Assembly (NCBI GenBank): GCA_012837825.1
Contig: DUQM01000028.1
Coordinates: 1-32,339, forward strand
Direction of reading: 5' to 3'
Source: Actinomycetota bacterium
GTDB lineage: Bacteria; Actinomycetota; Humimicrobiia; Humimicrobiales; Humimicrobiaceae
DNA length: 32,339 nucleotides
The notes beneath the pieces are model-generated. The model ran no database searches and was not told the origin of the DNA. It worked only from the letters and a program-made list of their open reading frames with translations. Every line of letters starts with the position of its first letter. The stretch's first letter is position 1. This document shows positions 1 through 7,964 of the stretch, piece by piece. The translations under genes were made by a program, and so were the position numbers.

Positions 1-330
1 ATATTATCAATATATTATATATATAAATAAATTGCTTTAATTCTTCATCAAATATTTTTTCAAATAATTAACTTAAATTATCTAGTGTTAAGCCTGCTTC
101 TTTTACCATGGGTGACCACTATTTTATGCATCAACCTATTCCTGCATTTGGAGCATCTTAAAAATACCAGGTCTAGTTTTCCTGCTAGGCGATAATCTGA
201 TAATTATTTTATAGTTAGAAAGAGTTATTTTTGATATGTCTGCAAGCTTGAAAATATACGGCTGTTTCAGTTTCTCAAAGATAATTATTTCTTTACTGAT
301 CTCAGTCTTTGCTATCCTTTGACTATATTA
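1..330 (-). pseudogene. Decayed coding sequence, identity unknown
   Basis: No intact gene lies in the first 477 bases. On the minus strand an open frame from 327 to a TAG at 136 reads like protein (it contains KEIIIFEKLKQPYIFKLADI and SPSRKTRPGIFKMLQMQE) but has no start codon near its 5' end. In another frame between about 125 and 30 protein-like text resumes (WSPMVKEAGLTLDNLS), interrupted by stops. This pattern fits a frameshifted remnant cut by the window edge. I do not recognise the family. Low confidence: AT-rich DNA gives chance open frames. Confidence 0.2.
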
Positions 331-477
331 TATCTACAAATAAACTTAAATATTCGAAAATACAATTTGAAAAAATTAAAGCATCTTTATTATTTTCTTC
401 GTCGCCTCTAATACAAATTAATGTCTTTAAAACCTATTATCTTTCTGGATCTGTTTGTAAAGCTGTCAGAAAAATAA

Positions 478-1008
478 TTAGAAGTAGTCTATAATGTAGG
501 ACCTGATATTATCATATTTCTGCATTATTTCGTCTTTATATTCTTCAGCCGATGTAAAATCTTCAAATTCAAAGCCTGGTGATACAGTTGTTCCCAGAAG
601 AGCAAAACTGCCTCCTTTTTTTAGTCTGGTGCCCTGCCACACTTCCGAAGGAACAAGATGCTGCAGCTTTTCGTCTTTTAAAATATTCTGCCCGAGAATT
701 ATCTTCTTAAAGCTCCCGTCAGGAAAAAGATTGAGCATTTCAACCGGATCTCCCAGATAGAAATGAAATATTTCATCAGATTTTACCTTGTGAAGATGGG
801 AATAATTTTTATCAGTGATCAGATAATATATTGAAGTATAAAAACATCTCTCTGAACCATATCTTTTCGGAAGACTTTTGCCGTCGATAAATTCTTCTGA
901 GCGATATGCTTCATAATAAAGACCTCCCTCACCATCAAGAGGAACCAGGCCAAATTTTTTTATTATTACTTCTGTTTCCAATTTAATTTTACCGTTCATA
1001 TTTTTCAT
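478..1008 (-). CDS. DUF985 cupin-fold protein (cupin_5 family)
   Basis: A 176-residue protein with the DUF985/cupin_5 signature. The barrel begins with FYTSIYYLITDKNYSHLHKVKSDE (residues about 56-79), where the His and Glu are typical cupin pocket residues. It continues with FHFYLGDP, then HLVPSEVWQGTRL, and ends with the hallmark GSFALLGTTVSPGFEFEDF. Length matches the family. Members are small cytoplasmic beta-barrels of uncertain function, sometimes proposed as sugar epimerases or isomerases; no reaction is claimed here. The ATG at 1008 has only a weak upstream AAG, and a second ATG three codons later is possible. It is divergent from the gene at 1244, with a 235-bp AT-rich gap between them. 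Confidence 0.85.
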   Translation of the reverse strand: MKNMNGKIKLETEVIIKKFGLVPLDGEGGLYYEAYRSEEFIDGKSLPKRYGSERCFYTSIYYLITDKNYSHLHKVKSDEIFHFYLGDPVEMLNLFPDGSFKKIILGQNILKDEKLQHLVPSEVWQGTRLKKGGSFALLGTTVSPGFEFEDFTSAEEYKDEIMQKYDNIRSYIIDYF

Positions 1009-1015
1009 TAACTTA

Positions 1016-1040
1016 TTTTCAGAATCATTGTTTTCAGAAT
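1016..1040. repeat. Direct repeat TTTTCAGAAT, two copies, 15-bp period
   Basis: TTTTCAGAAT occurs at 1016-1025 and again at 1031-1040, just upstream of the minus-strand cupin start and in the divergent promoter gap. It could be a binding site or a slippage product. The rest of 1009-1243 is AT-rich with no other structure that I can support. Confidence 0.35.
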
Positions 1041-1243
1041 TGCCGGATTTCCCTTAATTTTCATTTAGTATATTTTAACCGTATTTCCGGACCTGCTCCA
1101 GAGAATAATTTTTATTTGTTGAAATCATTACTATTTATATGTATTATCTTAGCTTATTGTCAAATTCTTTTTAAGTTGCTTTTTATTTATTTCTTCCCGT
1201 AAAGATATTGCAGATTTTATAAATAGCAAGCAGGAAAGTTTTT

Positions 1244-2533
1244 ATGCAAACAGTTAATATTAAAGACCTGGGCGAGCATATCCCGGGAGCTTCAAGTTCT
1301 GTTACTTTAAACGGCCTGAAGGAATTTGTTTCGGTTCCGTACCATATAAAATGGTATTTTGGTTCTGAATCAAATAAAATATTCCCCCTTTTTCTCCAGG
1401 AAATATCAGACCTTAACCCCAACAAAACAGGACTGTCTTTTCTTGTACCCAGAAATCCGTTTTTTAATCATGCAAGAATAAAATTCTTCGGATTTTACAT
1501 TAATAACAAGCCCGTCGGAAGAGTAATGGCTTTTAACGACTACAATTACAGCAAAACACGCGGGGCTGAGACAGGGTGGATAGGGCATTTTGAGTGCATT
1601 GAGGATGAAAACGTTGCTGAACAGATACTTCAGACTGCAGCAGATTATTTAAAAGAACTGGGAGTAAAGCATGTAACCGGCCCGGCAAAATTCAATGCAA
1701 ACGGCGAAGTCGGACTGCTTATAGATGGTTTCGATAAAAAACCATATTTTATGGAGCCTTATAATGCCCCGTATTATGAGGACTATTTCAAAAAGTTCGG
1801 ATTTAAAAAGGAAAATGACTGGTTCAGCATGAATACTGATGAATCGCTTTCAAATGGCTACTTAAACAGAATAGAAAATATGATGGACAGAATAACTGAA
1901 AGATCCCTCAGGCAGGGAAAAGGCAACAGGGTTGACGACTTCATATTCAGAAATATTGATTTTGGAAAACTTGAAGACGAGATAAATACCATTAAGAACC
2001 TCTATAATCCTATATGGGGGACAGGAAATCATCCCCAGTTTACAGCTATGACTGATGATGAATTCAATGTCCTGTGCCGGGGAATTAGAACTATCGCAAT
2101 CAGGGATCTGATATTCATTGTGGAAAAAAACAAAGTTCCCATAGGGGTATCGGTAAGTCTTCCAAATATAAATGAGATAATTGCAGAATACGACCATAGC
2201 CGAAGATTTGACAGAGGCTATATGCCGTCATATAATTTTTTAAGCCCAAAGGATCTGAAAAGGGATATACAGATATTTAATATAATAAAGAACAGACTCA
2301 GGACAAAAAAATTCAGCAGTATAAGGATTCTTATACTTGGTGTGGATGAAAAATTCAGAAAAAACGGCGTAGACAGCCAGCTTTATTACAAAACAGCACA
2401 AGCAGCAAAATCGATCGGGATAAGACATGGCTCAGGTTCACAGCTTGCTGATATCAATTTCGATATTTTAAATCCGTTATTTAAAATAGGAAAAAAGTCA
2501 ATGACCTGGCGCGTTTACGGTCTTGATATCTGA
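1244..2533 (+). CDS. YghO-like acyltransferase-fold protein
   Basis: A 429-residue cytoplasmic protein resembling the YghO/GNAT-like hypothetical family. An N-terminal segment about entering and leaving the fold (LKEFVSVPYHIKW, residues about 25-37) precedes a central GNAT-like core with FFGFYINNKPVGRVMAFNDY (about 83-102), GWIGHFECIED, a helix LQTAADYLKELGVKHVTGPA, and MEPYNAPYYEDYFKKFGF. A second half carries IFIVEKNKVPIGVSVSLPN and a C-terminal acetyl-CoA-site-like stretch. The acyl acceptor is unknown. The ATG is preceded by CAGGAAAG eight bases upstream. The gene stands alone on the plus strand and converges with the YjbQ gene at 2587. The family call rests on fold-like motifs. Confidence 0.7.
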   Translation: MQTVNIKDLGEHIPGASSSVTLNGLKEFVSVPYHIKWYFGSESNKIFPLFLQEISDLNPNKTGLSFLVPRNPFFNHARIKFFGFYINNKPVGRVMAFNDYNYSKTRGAETGWIGHFECIEDENVAEQILQTAADYLKELGVKHVTGPAKFNANGEVGLLIDGFDKKPYFMEPYNAPYYEDYFKKFGFKKENDWFSMNTDESLSNGYLNRIENMMDRITERSLRQGKGNRVDDFIFRNIDFGKLEDEINTIKNLYNPIWGTGNHPQFTAMTDDEFNVLCRGIRTIAIRDLIFIVEKNKVPIGVSVSLPNINEIIAEYDHSRRFDRGYMPSYNFLSPKDLKRDIQIFNIIKNRLRTKKFSSIRILILGVDEKFRKNGVDSQLYYKTAQAAKSIGIRHGSGSQLADINFDILNPLFKIGKKSMTWRVYGLDI

Positions 2534-2586
2534 ACTTAAATCAAAGATTTTTTTATTTCCGGCTTTAATGAAAATCAGGAAAATAA

Positions 2587-3003
2587 TTAATCCCCGATTA
2601 TTTTTACAAGAACCCTTTTACGTCTCAATCCGTCAAATTCGCCGTAAAATATCTGTTCCCAAGGGCCAAGATCAAGCCGCCCCTCCGTAACGGCTACTAC
2701 TACCTCCCGCCCCATTATCTGCCTTTTGAGGTGGGCATCAGCATTATCTTCATATCCGTTATGCTGATACTGACTGTATGGCTTTTCGGGTGCAAGTTTC
2801 TCCAGCCATTTCTCAAAATCTGCATGCAGCCCGCTCTCATCATCATTTATAAAAACACTCGCAGTAATGTGCATTGCATTACAAAGCAGAAGTCCTTCCC
2901 TGATTCCGCTCTCAAGAAGGATCTTTTCCACTTCACCTGTTATATTTATGAGCTGCCGTCTTTTCTTTATTTCAAACCATAATTCTTTCCGGTAACTTTT
3001 CAT
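2587..3003 (-). CDS. YjbQ family (UPF0047) protein
   Basis: A 138-residue protein, the full family length. Characteristic motifs are all present: [16 protein letters not shown] (His45, Glu56), NADADAHLKR-like text written here as [10 protein letters not shown] (His91), and [18 protein letters not shown] (residues 108-125), followed by [12 protein letters not shown]. YjbQ proteins are small trimeric beta proteins, reported to have weak thiamine-phosphate synthase activity in vitro; the physiological role is unsettled. It is the last gene of a minus-strand series, 60 bp after the flavin reductase, so it is likely co-transcribed. AAAGG lies nine bases before the ATG. A second, more divergent YjbQ gene lies at 29323. 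Confidence 0.9.
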   Translation of the reverse strand: MKSYRKELWFEIKKRRQLINITGEVEKILLESGIREGLLLCNAMHITASVFINDDESGLHADFEKWLEKLAPEKPYSQYQHNGYEDNADAHLKRQIMGREVVVAVTEGRLDLGPWEQIFYGEFDGLRRKRVLVKIIGD

Positions 3004-3063
3004 TCTTAAAACCTTTCATTCAGTTGATTTATAGCAAAACTGGTGAATAAGTAAATTATTTTC

Positions 3064-5013
3064 TTAAATTACTCTTGCAGCATTTTCCCCCGCTTCAACT
3101 GCCTCTCTTATCCTTCCCGGCTGGCTGCAGTCCCCGATTATATAAAACTCTTCTGCTTTCATTGAAAGAGCAGAAATGAATTCATCATCAGGTTTTGCAT
3201 TAATGGCAATTGCAACAAGATCGGCATCAATTCCCATCTCTCTTCCGCCATCTTTTATACCCATCTGGGTGTCATAGGGAACCATCAGTTCCACACCGCC
3301 TTCATAGACAGTATTAAGGTGGCTTTCTGTAATAATTTCAATATTTCTTTCTTTAATAAGATTTAAAAGCCTTAATTTGACTTCAGTTATTTCATTTTCT
3401 TCAAGAATTTTGGGCAGCATTTCAACAATGGTTACCTTAAAACCATTGTCAGCCAGGAAACATGCGGTTTCGCAACCTACATCTCCACCACCGATCACCA
3501 CGGCTCTTTCGCCCTTGTACCTGGAAATATCATTAAGTATATTAACCGCACTGTCCACATGTTTCATATCTATTCCCGGAACATCAGGCATTATCGGATT
3601 TGCTCCGACTGCAATAACCAGGACATCCGGGGAAATTTTTTCTACAAATTCAGGAGTAACATCTGTGTTTAATTCCAGTTTTACATTATTTGCATCAAGT
3701 TCATATTTAAACCAGTCAAGAGCAAGAGCAACATCTTCCTTGAATTTGGGACGGCTTCCAGGATACATCATGCCGCCGATAAAAGGTTTTCTTTCATAAA
3801 CGGTAACATCGTGGCCTCTCTTTGATGCTGTTATTGCACATCTCAGACCTGCAGGACCGGCGCCTACAACCATGACTTTCTTCCTGCGAGCCGGGATTGA
3901 AAGATCCTGGGAAGCTTCTTTTAAAACATAGGGATTCATGCTGCACCACAGGGGTCCGAATCTCCATAACTGGTGATGACAGACATTGCATCTTATACAC
4001 TGAACCACCGGTCTTCCGGCTCTTGCATTATTTACCCAGTGAGGATCAGCAATAAGTCCTCTCCCCATGGCAACTATATCACATAATCCCTCAGCAATAG
4101 CCTCATCAGCTTCCTGCGGAACAGTAATTGCTCCGTTTGCAAGAACAGGAATCTCAGGACATACTTCTTTTACTGCCTTTGAAAGAGGCATCAATGTATT
4201 TCTCGGAACATAAAGCGGCGGAACAGCAGGATATTCACTGTTTACAAGTACGGTAGTCGAAGAAGCGCTTGCCACATCAAGAAAATCCACACCTGCATCA
4301 GCCATATATCTTCCAATTTTTTTGCCCAGCTCCACATCAATACCGCCTGGCAGCCATTCATATGCGCTGAATTTATATCCGACCGCCATATCCGGGCATT
4401 TCTGCCTTATTCCTTTATATATTTCCAGCGGAAACCTCATCCTGTTTTCAAAAGAACCACCGAATTTGTCAGTTCTTTTATTAAGCGCAGGAGATACCAT
4501 TGCTCCTATAAGATAATCATATCCTCCATGAATTTCCACACCGTCATATCCTGCCTGTCCGGCTCTTACTGCACCATTTATAAAGTATTCAATTATGGTT
4601 TCAATTTCATCAGTTGTAAGTTCGACCGGTTTTTTATTATAGTTCAGGCTATATATTGATGAAGGACCCTGAATTCCGCCAAATTTCGCCCCGAAAAGCG
4701 ACAATTGTATAAATATCTTTGAATCATATTTGTGAATTCTCTCAACAAGCTGAGCATGACTGGAAATCAGCCTGTCTTCATAAATACCTATGAGAGGAGC
4801 AGGTCCTGTTGCAATTTTGTCATGTACCCTGGTAAATGAAGTAATTATCAGCCCGGTTCCGCCTATCGCTCTTTCTTCAAAATATCTTATTGTTCTTTTT
4901 GGCCAGCTGTCATCTGGTGAATGAACACTTACTCCCATTGGAGCAAGAGCAACCCTGTTAGGTATCTCGATTTTTCCAATCCTTATAGGACTTAGTAATT
5001 TTTCCAGAACCAT
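3064..5013 (-). CDS. OYE/2,4-dienoyl-CoA reductase-like FMN/4Fe-4S/FAD oxidoreductase
   Basis: A 649-residue enzyme with the three-part architecture of 2,4-dienoyl-CoA reductase, 2-enoate reductase and trimethylamine dehydrogenase. Residues 1-335 form the FMN TIM barrel (start LLSPIRIGKIEIPNRVALAP). The active-site segment is EIHGGYDYL, giving His162, Tyr165 and Tyr167. Cys339, Cys342, Cys345 and Cys357 should hold one 4Fe-4S cluster. Residues 378 onward hold two Rossmann folds: VVGAGPAGL at 382-390 for FAD, VIGGGDVG at 506-513 for NAD(P)H, and IIGDC near 625-629 closing the FAD site. It should pass electrons from NAD(P)H through FAD and Fe-S to FMN and reduce an activated C=C or a similar bond. 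The substrate is unknown. Strong AAGGAGAG before the ATG. A clear paralogue lies at 7965-9920. Confidence 0.9.
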   Translation of the reverse strand: MVLEKLLSPIRIGKIEIPNRVALAPMGVSVHSPDDSWPKRTIRYFEERAIGGTGLIITSFTRVHDKIATGPAPLIGIYEDRLISSHAQLVERIHKYDSKIFIQLSLFGAKFGGIQGPSSIYSLNYNKKPVELTTDEIETIIEYFINGAVRAGQAGYDGVEIHGGYDYLIGAMVSPALNKRTDKFGGSFENRMRFPLEIYKGIRQKCPDMAVGYKFSAYEWLPGGIDVELGKKIGRYMADAGVDFLDVASASSTTVLVNSEYPAVPPLYVPRNTLMPLSKAVKEVCPEIPVLANGAITVPQEADEAIAEGLCDIVAMGRGLIADPHWVNNARAGRPVVQCIRCNVCHHQLWRFGPLWCSMNPYVLKEASQDLSIPARRKKVMVVGAGPAGLRCAITASKRGHDVTVYERKPFIGGMMYPGSRPKFKEDVALALDWFKYELDANNVKLELNTDVTPEFVEKISPDVLVIAVGANPIMPDVPGIDMKHVDSAVNILNDISRYKGERAVVIGGGDVGCETACFLADNGFKVTIVEMLPKILEENEITEVKLRLLNLIKERNIEIITESHLNTVYEGGVELMVPYDTQMGIKDGGREMGIDADLVAIAINAKPDDEFISALSMKAEEFYIIGDCSQPGRIREAVEAGENAARVI

Positions 5014-5061
5014 TACTCTCTCCTTTTTAATTAATTTTCATTCTTCTTAAAATTTCATCCG

Positions 5062-5091
5062 AAAAATCTGATAATAAAAAATCTGATAATA
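5062..5091. repeat. Tandem 15-bp repeat AAAAATCTGATAATA
   Basis: AAAAATCTGATAATA is present at 5062-5076 and 5077-5091, head to tail, in the 217-bp gap between the dehydrogenase gene and the flavin reductase gene. Further along, ATATGATAT and ATATCATAT form an inverted repeat separated by 13 bases (about 5136-5168). The gap may hold a separate promoter for the reductase gene. No stronger signal was seen. Confidence 0.35.
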
Positions 5092-5230
5092 GTATTATAT
5101 TTATTGATCTGTTATCTTTATTTTCCGATATAGAATATTATATATGATATTATATATGCCTGCATATCATATGAATTACTGCCCAGATTATTCTTGCTAT
5201 TTATTTCTATTATGTTTAATTTATCCTCTC

Positions 5231-6478
5231 TTACGGATAAACACCTCTTAGCTTCATCGCACATGCAACCTTGTTTACTGCAAGAGCCATGGCAGCTTTT
5301 CTCATATCAAGCTTTTTATCAACAGAGAAATTATATGTTTCATAAAAAGCCTTCTCCATGATATCTCTTAGCTGAAGGTTTACTTTTCTTTTGCTCCAGA
5401 AATATGCAAGATTCCCCTGCACCCATTCAAAGTAAGATACCGTTACTCCTCCGGAGTTGCATAGTATGTCGGGCACTAAAAATATGCCTTTGTCTTTAAG
5501 TATGGGATCTGCCTGTGGTGTAACAGGCGCATTTGCTCCCTCTGCAAGAATTTTTGCATTTATATAAGCGGCATTTTCTTCTGTTATCTGGTTTTCAAGA
5601 GCAGCGGGAAAGAGCACATCACATTTTATCTTAAAGAGTTCAGAAGGCTCCATTTCCTCTGCCCGGCTAAAACCGGTAATTGTCTTGTTTTTCTTTATGT
5701 GTTCATCAAGCTTGTAAGGATCTATTCCCTTGTCATTTCTTATTGCTCCCGTAACATCGGATACAGCAATTATCTTAAATCCAAGATCATAAAGTATCTT
5801 CGCCGCATTACTTCCGACATTTCCAAAACCCTGGATTACCGTAGTTAAGCTGGAGGAATCTATTTTTAAAACCTTAAGGGCTGCAAGTATCGTATATACC
5901 GCACCTCTGCTTGTAGCTTCTTCTCTTCCCTGGCTTCCTCCCAGTTCTATGGGCTTGCCTGTTACAGCTCCCGGTACTACATAGCCTTTTGCCATTGAGT
6001 AAGTGTCCATTATCCATGCCATCACCTTTGCATTTGTGCCAACATCAGGTGCAGGTATATCTTTCTCGGGACCGATAAGAGGGATAAGCTCATATATATA
6101 TCTTCTTGTAAGATTTTCAAGCTCTCTCTCAGAGAGCATGGTCGGATTTACTACAACTCCGCCCTTTGCCCCGCCGAACGGTATTCCAACAAGCGAGCAT
6201 TTCCATGTCATCAGCATGGCAAGAGCTTTCATCTCATCTAAAGTCACATCCTGGTGATAACGTATCCCTCCCTTTGCAGGGCCTCTGTTTGTATTGTGCT
6301 GAACACGGTATCCCTTGAATATATCTATGTCGCCGTTGTCCATTTTTACAGGAACAGATATTTCAACTATCTTCCTTGGTTCTTTTAAATATTTGATAAT
6401 GCCCGGCTTCAAATTAAGCACTGTCATGGTATCGTCCAGACGCTTTAGCGTCATTTCCCAGACATTTTCTTTTGACAT
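5231..6478 (-). CDS. gdhA: Glutamate dehydrogenase (Glu/Leu/Phe/Val dehydrogenase family)
   Basis: A 415-residue NAD(P)-dependent glutamate dehydrogenase, the usual size for the short hexameric type. It interconverts glutamate with 2-oxoglutarate and ammonium. GPAKGGIRYH carries substrate Lys69, PFGGAKGG the catalytic Lys105, and PAPDVGT Asp145. GFGNVG (217-222) starts the nucleotide fold. Asp241 sits at the end of the second strand (IIAVSD), where an acidic residue usually favours NAD over NADP. The open frame extends five codons upstream to a TTG, but AAGGAG lies within that extension, correctly spaced for the ATG at 6478, so I place the start there. It lies 49 bp after the PII gene, which suggests PII control of, or co-expression with, nitrogen assimilation. 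Confidence 0.93.
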   Translation of the reverse strand: MSKENVWEMTLKRLDDTMTVLNLKPGIIKYLKEPRKIVEISVPVKMDNGDIDIFKGYRVQHNTNRGPAKGGIRYHQDVTLDEMKALAMLMTWKCSLVGIPFGGAKGGVVVNPTMLSERELENLTRRYIYELIPLIGPEKDIPAPDVGTNAKVMAWIMDTYSMAKGYVVPGAVTGKPIELGGSQGREEATSRGAVYTILAALKVLKIDSSSLTTVIQGFGNVGSNAAKILYDLGFKIIAVSDVTGAIRNDKGIDPYKLDEHIKKNKTITGFSRAEEMEPSELFKIKCDVLFPAALENQITEENAAYINAKILAEGANAPVTPQADPILKDKGIFLVPDILCNSGGVTVSYFEWVQGNLAYFWSKRKVNLQLRDIMEKAFYETYNFSVDKKLDMRKAAMALAVNKVACAMKLRGVYP

Positions 6479-6527
6479 CAATATCTCCTTCAATAATGTT
6501 TAATCGTCTTTGGTTAAAAAGCTTATA

Positions 6528-6866
6528 TTATATTGCGCTTTTTTCTGACCTTTCCGTTCTTGCCCTTATTGTGTCTTCGACAGGAAGAACAAATATTTTG
6601 CCCGAGCCTATTTTGTCTGTCTTGGCCAGGCGGACTATTTTATTTATAACATCATCTGCTATTTCCTCATCAACTACTATCTCGAGCTTTATCTTTGGCA
6701 GAAACTTTACTTCTCTGTTTGCTTTTCCACCGTTACCGCAACTCCTACGGTGTCCAAAACCCTGCACTTCAGATATAGTCATGCCTTCCACACCTTCCTC
6801 AAAGAGAGCCTCTTTAACTTCATCAAGTTTGGAGGGCTGTATGAAACATTCGATTTTACTTAGCAT
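6528..6866 (-). CDS. PII-type signalling protein (GlnB/GlnK family)
   Basis: A 112-residue PII protein. Family landmarks are the N-terminal KIECFIQPSKLDEVKEAL, GMTISEVQGFG (29-38), FLPKIKLEIVV (55-65, Lys58) and KIGSGKIFVLPVEDTIRART (85-104). PII proteins are trimers that bind ATP/ADP and 2-oxoglutarate and touch their targets through the T-loop. The T-loop here (about 37-55) reads GFGHRRSCGNGGKANREVKF: it has no tyrosine at or near position 51, so uridylylation is not expected, and it has Cys43 and several Arg/Lys instead. The gene directly precedes glutamate dehydrogenase, not amtB or glnA. AAAGGAGG is well placed before the ATG. The family is certain; the target is inferred from the neighbour. 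Confidence 0.92.
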   Translation of the reverse strand: MLSKIECFIQPSKLDEVKEALFEEGVEGMTISEVQGFGHRRSCGNGGKANREVKFLPKIKLEIVVDEEIADDVINKIVRLAKTDKIGSGKIFVLPVEDTIRARTERSEKSAI

Positions 6867-6908
6867 AATCTTTACCTCCTTTCAATATCTCCGGTTTATT
6901 TCAGTATA

Positions 6909-6936
6909 AGTATCTTTATAAAGTATTTCCAGTCAA
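6909..6936 (-). promoter_or_regulatory. Possible sigma-A promoter for the PII/gdh pair
   Basis: On the minus strand TTGACT (6936-6931) is followed after 16 bp by GATACT (6914-6909), about 45 bp upstream of the PII start codon. The -35 match is good and the -10 match is moderate. The 324-bp gap 6867-7190 holds no convincing gene. Confidence 0.35.
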
Positions 6937-7133
6937 CATAATTAAACTGATATATCCGATAATTGGCAAAAAGAAATATATTATAAATTATCTGTCTATT
7001 CATGCTTCTGCACCTTTTACTATTTTCTCCTACATGCTCCATCACTTTTCCGGAACCGGCTTTTGGAAGAATTTTCCCTGTGTCACAGCAACTTCCCCGG
7101 GATATAAGGGATTTGTCATAATTATTTTAACTA

Positions 7134-7157
7134 TTTAAGCTTTTCTTATAGCTTAAA
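7134..7157. other. Inverted repeat downstream of the MBL gene
   Basis: TTTAAGCT (7134-7141) and AGCTTAAA (7150-7157) form a perfect 8-bp stem with an 8-base loop, about 35 bp past the stop of the MBL-fold gene. There is no clean U-tract on the minus strand, so it may be a weak terminator or only a hairpin. Confidence 0.3.
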
Positions 7158-7190
7158 GATAGTGCAAATTATTATTGTCTTAATAATGAG

Positions 7191-7925
7191 CTATATGAAA
7201 TTTTTTGGAATGCCTAATAATCTTAAGCTATTAACTGTCTTTTCAATATGCCTGTCACTATTATGTAATGAAAAAACAAAATGACCAGGCAATAATATTT
7301 CGATATTTAAATCTTTAATTCTATTTATATATTCTCTGTAGTCAGACAAGCTGGAACCTTCACAGTTTAAAAGTCCTATCGCTCCGTCAAAGAATACAAC
7401 ATCACCGGTAAATAATGTTTTGCCTTCCGGTAATTCAACATAATAACATATCGAACCCTTGCTGTGGCCAGGGACAACTATGGATCTAAAAGTAAATTTG
7501 CCCACTTTGATTAAATCATTATGCTTTAATAGTTTAGATGCTTTACACGGTTTAAAAACATAATCGGGTGAATATAATCCGCTTCTTTTTGCAACATCAA
7601 GTTGTATTTTCTTTTCATCATAGCTATTTAATAAATCCGCTTCAATCTCACTTATGCAAACTGCCGCTCCCAAATTTTTTTGTAACTCAGCAGCTCCTGA
7701 AGAATGATCGGCATGGGAATGCGTAAGAAATATATGGGAAATTTTATCAGGATTTAAGCCATCTTTTTTTATATTATCAATAATTTTATGGGTATCAATA
7801 CCGGCTCCTGTGTCAACAAGAACACTTTCGCTGCCGCAATCGACTAAATATATGCTTGAATCAAACTCGTGGCTTAATCCAAAAGGACCACCGCCTACCA
7901 AATATAAATTCTCAGTCAGTTTCAT
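7191..7925 (-). CDS. MBL-fold metallo-hydrolase (glyoxalase II-like)
   Basis: A 244-residue metallo-beta-lactamase-fold enzyme. The metal motif is THSHADH (His69, His71, Asp73, His74), with His154 in VVPGHSKGS, Asp175 in LFTGDVVF and His215 in LLPGHF, so a full two-metal site is present. The N-terminal MKLTENLYLVGGG and the YLVDCG/VLVDTG strands are typical of the glyoxalase II/thioesterase/lactonase-like subgroup. The substrate is unknown. It is the last gene of the ABC importer-reductase series and starts 39 bp after the reductase stop, with GAGGAG before the ATG. In context it probably opens a thioester, lactone or similar intermediate of the same pathway (inference). Confidence 0.88.
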   Translation of the reverse strand: MKLTENLYLVGGGPFGLSHEFDSSIYLVDCGSESVLVDTGAGIDTHKIIDNIKKDGLNPDKISHIFLTHSHADHSSGAAELQKNLGAAVCISEIEADLLNSYDEKKIQLDVAKRSGLYSPDYVFKPCKASKLLKHNDLIKVGKFTFRSIVVPGHSKGSICYYVELPEGKTLFTGDVVFFDGAIGLLNCEGSSLSDYREYINRIKDLNIEILLPGHFVFSLHNSDRHIEKTVNSLRLLGIPKNFI

Positions 7926-7964
7926 AATTAACTCCTCAAAAAATATTAAAATAATTTTTAACTT

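Noticed and set aside
309-494. Plus-strand ORF of 61 residues
   Set aside because: It has no ribosome site, atypical AT-rich composition and runs into the 3' end of the DUF985 cupin gene.
7042-7119. 25-residue minus-strand ORF between the MBL and PII genes
   Set aside because: It has no ribosome site and no recognisable family, and it is too short to support on sequence alone.
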